Below, one piece after another: positions 61,831-64,000 of a stretch of 64,000 nucleotides of DNA. The stretch is taken from positions 52,800-116,799 of the forward strand of contig NZ_SRJD01000013.1 in NCBI RefSeq assembly GCF_004684935.1, written 5' to 3'. Under the pieces are notes generated by a model. It was not told the origin of the DNA and did no database searches. It saw only the letters and a list, made by a program, of their open reading frames with translations. This stretch comes from Sporolactobacillus shoreae. GTDB taxonomy: Bacteria > Bacillota > Bacilli > Bacillales > Sporolactobacillaceae. The number at the start of each line of letters is the position of its first letter. Position 1 is the first letter of the stretch. Made by a program: the position numbers and the translations under genes.

Positions 61831-62919
61831 TCACTGATTTCCTGCGGGGACAGATGCCCCGGTGACCTCCGAAGTGCCTGTTGAACTGCCCTCCGCGGAA
61901 GGCGCTGTAATGCCGAGCTGGCTCTTCAAATCGGTTTTTACCTGCTGCAGATAGCTCTGATCCAGATCAAAATAATAAACACCCGTACTCATATCATCCG
62001 TGCCTTTGAGCTGCATGGTGTTGATTCCGGACAGGGAAGAGGCAAACTGGCGAAGGCTGAGCAGTTGACCGAATGTCAGGTTGGTCTCAAAATTGCCATC
62101 CAACGAATCAATGACATTGCTGTATTTCGTAATAGAGGACAGCTGCGCGCTTTTGTGGACAAGCGCTTTAATAACGTCCATCTGCCGGAGCCCGCGTCCG
62201 AAGTCGCCGCCGGATCCAGGTGATTTGCGATTCCGGACAAGCGCGAGCGCCTGTTCGCCGTCCAGCGTCTGCCTTCCCGGTTCAAGCACGATGGCGTCTT
62301 TGCCCTTCTTGTCCTTGCTGTTAGAGGTCACAAGTTTGACCGGAACGTTCACATCAACACCGCCCAGGGCGTTTATTATTTTTACGAATGCTGCGAAGTC
62401 GACTTGGACATAATAATCAACCGGGACCTGGAACAGATTTTCAACGGTGGCGATTGTGTAATCCGCGCCGTGGCCATCGTTCGCGTCGCCATAGGCATGC
62501 GCGTGGGTAATTTTTGTGACGCCATAATCCCGGGTGTGCGTCGGATCGATGATTTGGACTTTGGAATCCCGAGGGATGCTGACCATTTCAACTTTACTGG
62601 TGCTGTGGTTAAATGTGGCGAGGACCATCGCATCCGATCGGCTCGGCTCATTTTTCCGTTTGTCGATACCCATGAACAAAATTGAGAAGTTATCCTTGAC
62701 TGGATCGACTTTGAACGTGCGGAGTGCTGATTTGTTACCCCGTGCCAGCTTGCTCTGCGCATGGTTGGTCACATTTTCAGCCTTTTTCCACAAGTAGTAT
62801 GCGTACGACGCGCCGCTTCCGGCGAAAATGAGCACGACGGAGAGTAGAACCAGCAGAATCGTTCTGCGCCTGTGACGCTTCTTAATTTTATAATTTTCCT
62901 GCCTGCTGCTTAACTGCAC
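61831..62919 (-). CDS. LCP-family wall teichoic acid ligase (TagTUV type)
   Basis: A 362-aa LytR-CpsA-Psr protein. A basic N-tail (KIKKRHRRR) leads into one membrane helix, then LFMGIDKRKNEPSRSDAMVL, SIPRDSKVQI, THAHAYGDANDGHGADY and LVRNRKSPGSGGDFGRGLRQ hold the metal and phosphate ligands. A low-complexity Ser/Thr tail ends it. It transfers teichoic acid from lipid to peptidoglycan. The GTG at 62919 is used; the SD (AAGGGG) is 10-11 nt away, rather far. In Bacillus the equivalent gene (yvhJ) also sits between tagO and yvyE. Confidence 0.92.
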   Translation of the reverse strand: MQLSSRQENYKIKKRHRRRTILLVLLSVVLIFAGSGASYAYYLWKKAENVTNHAQSKLARGNKSALRTFKVDPVKDNFSILFMGIDKRKNEPSRSDAMVLATFNHSTSKVEMVSIPRDSKVQIIDPTHTRDYGVTKITHAHAYGDANDGHGADYTIATVENLFQVPVDYYVQVDFAAFVKIINALGGVDVNVPVKLVTSNSKDKKGKDAIVLEPGRQTLDGEQALALVRNRKSPGSGGDFGRGLRQMDVIKALVHKSAQLSSITKYSNVIDSLDGNFETNLTFGQLLSLRQFASSLSGINTMQLKGTDDMSTGVYYFDLDQSYLQQVKTDLKSQLGITAPSAEGSSTGTSEVTGASVPAGNQ

Positions 62920-63126
62920 CTATAACCATGCCCCTTCTAATGATCCGGTCTCTTCACGGCGTTATCTTTCTTATATTAATCCATAATATTCTGTGAAATG
63001 TTAAAAAAGATCTTATAGATATATGACAATAGCTACATTTTACAGAAAGAAGAGCCTCACGGCAATGAAAAATTAGAGGAAACCGCTAATTTTCGAGTGA
63101 ATCTGACGAAATATGCTGCTACTCCT

Positions 63127-63780
63127 TCAGCCTTCCCCGGGTTCCGGAGCTTTTTGTTGAAGATAGAGTTCCTCAAGTTTTTTAACGTCCGCGCGGCCAT
63201 TAGCCAGATCATCGACCCAGCTCTGAAAAACGCCGCTTTCTTCCTGCTTTGTATAAACTTCATAAGAAACAGCGTCCGTATACTGAACATCCTTGATGAT
63301 ATAGTGTGACTCGCGTAGTTTGTTGTCTATAGCGCCGCTGAGGTGGTAATCCACAGAAATCCCCCAGAGGTCAGACGGAATCTGGTCAATGACTTCCGCC
63401 GCGGCGAGGCCCTGTCCTGTCGTGTGGGCGTATGCCCGTATCAGGCCGCCCGCGCCCAGTTTGATCCCCCCAAAGTAACGGGTCACGACAACGAGCGTGT
63501 CACAGACCATGCGCCGCCTTAAGACTTCCAGGATTGGCACGCCCGCCGTTCCGCTCGGTTCGCCATCATCACTGGCTTTCTGGATTTCCTGCTTTTTACC
63601 CAGTATGTATGCGAAGCAATTGTGATTTGCCTTCCAGTGCTCTTTGCGGATGGCCTGAATTTGGGCTTCTGCTTCTGCCTCATTCGTGACAGGATAGACA
63701 TGGGCAATAAACCGAGATTTACGGATTTCAATCTCGGAAACACCGGATCGCCTGACCGTCCGATAGGGCATAAGTGTCAT
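63127..63780 (-). CDS. yvyE: YigZ/IMPACT-family protein
   Basis: A 217-aa protein of the UPF0029/IMPACT family. The N-domain begins EIEIRKSRFIAHVYPV and carries HNCFAYILGKK, ASDDGEPSGTAGVPIL and VVVTRYFGGIKLGAGGLIRAY, the strong signatures. The C-terminal DUF1949 domain follows from about residue 140. Proposed roles touch translation or ribosome stress but remain unsettled. AAGGGA is about 10 nt before the ATG at 63780. Position next to the tag genes mirrors B. subtilis. Confidence 0.9.
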   Translation of the reverse strand: MTLMPYRTVRRSGVSEIEIRKSRFIAHVYPVTNEAEAEAQIQAIRKEHWKANHNCFAYILGKKQEIQKASDDGEPSGTAGVPILEVLRRRMVCDTLVVVTRYFGGIKLGAGGLIRAYAHTTGQGLAAAEVIDQIPSDLWGISVDYHLSGAIDNKLRESHYIIKDVQYTDAVSYEVYTKQEESGVFQSWVDDLANGRADVKKLEELYLQQKAPEPGEG

Positions 63781-63883
63781 TGAAAATCAGTCCCTTCCTG
63801 AACATCAAATATTTTTTGGAAATTTATGGTTTCATTGCAAAAAAAGGGAGACAGCAACGAATATAATATATAACCTGAATTAT

Positions 63884-64000
63884 TCATAGAACGAGTTTTT
63901 TCCGTTCCTGAGCGGAGATTTCTCGAAAAATCAAGCCATTTTTGACACGTCCAGATTCAAAATGAATCGGCTCATCAAAGTTTCGGCAATTGACATACGT
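63884..64000 (-). CDS. C-terminal end of a gene cut by the window edge
   Basis: The minus strand from 64000 is open for 38 codons and ends at TGA 63886-63884, just upstream of yvyE. Residues read TYVNCRNFDEPIHFESGR and end REISAQERKKLVL. The charged tail with ISAQERKKLV recalls PilZ-type ends, but the family is not recognised. Coding is suggested only by the sensible composition. Confidence 0.35.
   Translation of the reverse strand, partial: TYVNCRNFDEPIHFESGRVKNGLIFREISAQERKKLVL

Overview
The window looks like chromosome from a low-to-mid GC, endospore-forming, motile Gram-positive of the class Bacilli. The support is: a wall teichoic acid block (tagO, tagA, an LCP ligase and yvyE) as in Bacillus; sodium-type motor genes motP/motS with a sigma-D-like promoter; a YjcZ-type tiny membrane protein; a T-box leader; cre-like sites; and strong AGGAGG-type ribosome binding sites. 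Sporolactobacillaceae would fit, but that is a guess; the genus cannot be fixed from this sequence.

Left part (1-16.5 kb). A truncated amino-acid permease is followed by an MFS exporter behind a leader-peptide/terminator attenuator. A sugar block holds fructokinase gmuE, mannose-6-phosphate isomerase manA and a shrunken ribokinase relative. Next come a beta-hydroxyacid dehydrogenase, the tRNA-hydroxylation pair trhP1/trhP2 and an aldo/keto reductase. A minus-strand operon (GntR regulator, class III CoA-transferase, HMG-CoA lyase, MFS carrier) looks like uptake, activation and cleavage of a branched dicarboxylic acid. A C69 dipeptidase closes this part.

Middle (16.7-31.8 kb). A complete type I-C CRISPR-Cas locus (cas3, cas5c, cas8c, cas7c, cas4, cas1, cas2) lies next to an array of 17 intact repeats plus one degenerate end repeat. 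The cas genes are visibly more AT-rich than their surroundings. A frameshifted gene and decayed sequence follow. Then comes a four-gene operon encoding a binding-protein/VWA fusion lipoprotein, an XpaC-like membrane protein, a second membrane-anchored binding protein and TelA. This operon is the best candidate for a poorly described system.

Right part (31.9-64 kb). In order: a MetE-like methyltransferase under a Met T-box; D-serine dehydratase; an OsmC protein; a VanZ protein; two chemoreceptors; an M29 aminopeptidase; an RsgA-type GTPase behind a second leader-peptide/terminator attenuator; a YkvI-like carrier; mntH; lacD; an LCP protein; an HD-GYP protein fused to a B12-binding-like domain; motP/motS; an SGNH-like protein; glycerate kinase; a broken NERD gene; an aldo/keto reductase; an M24 peptidase; and the teichoic acid block.

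Two repeat families recur between genes. One is a set of six short tandem arrays with a 20-21 nt period and related but array-specific cores. The other is a dispersed palindromic element of about 145 nt in three copies, one of them a deletion derivative. No rRNA, tRNA, prophage or intact insertion sequence was recognised.
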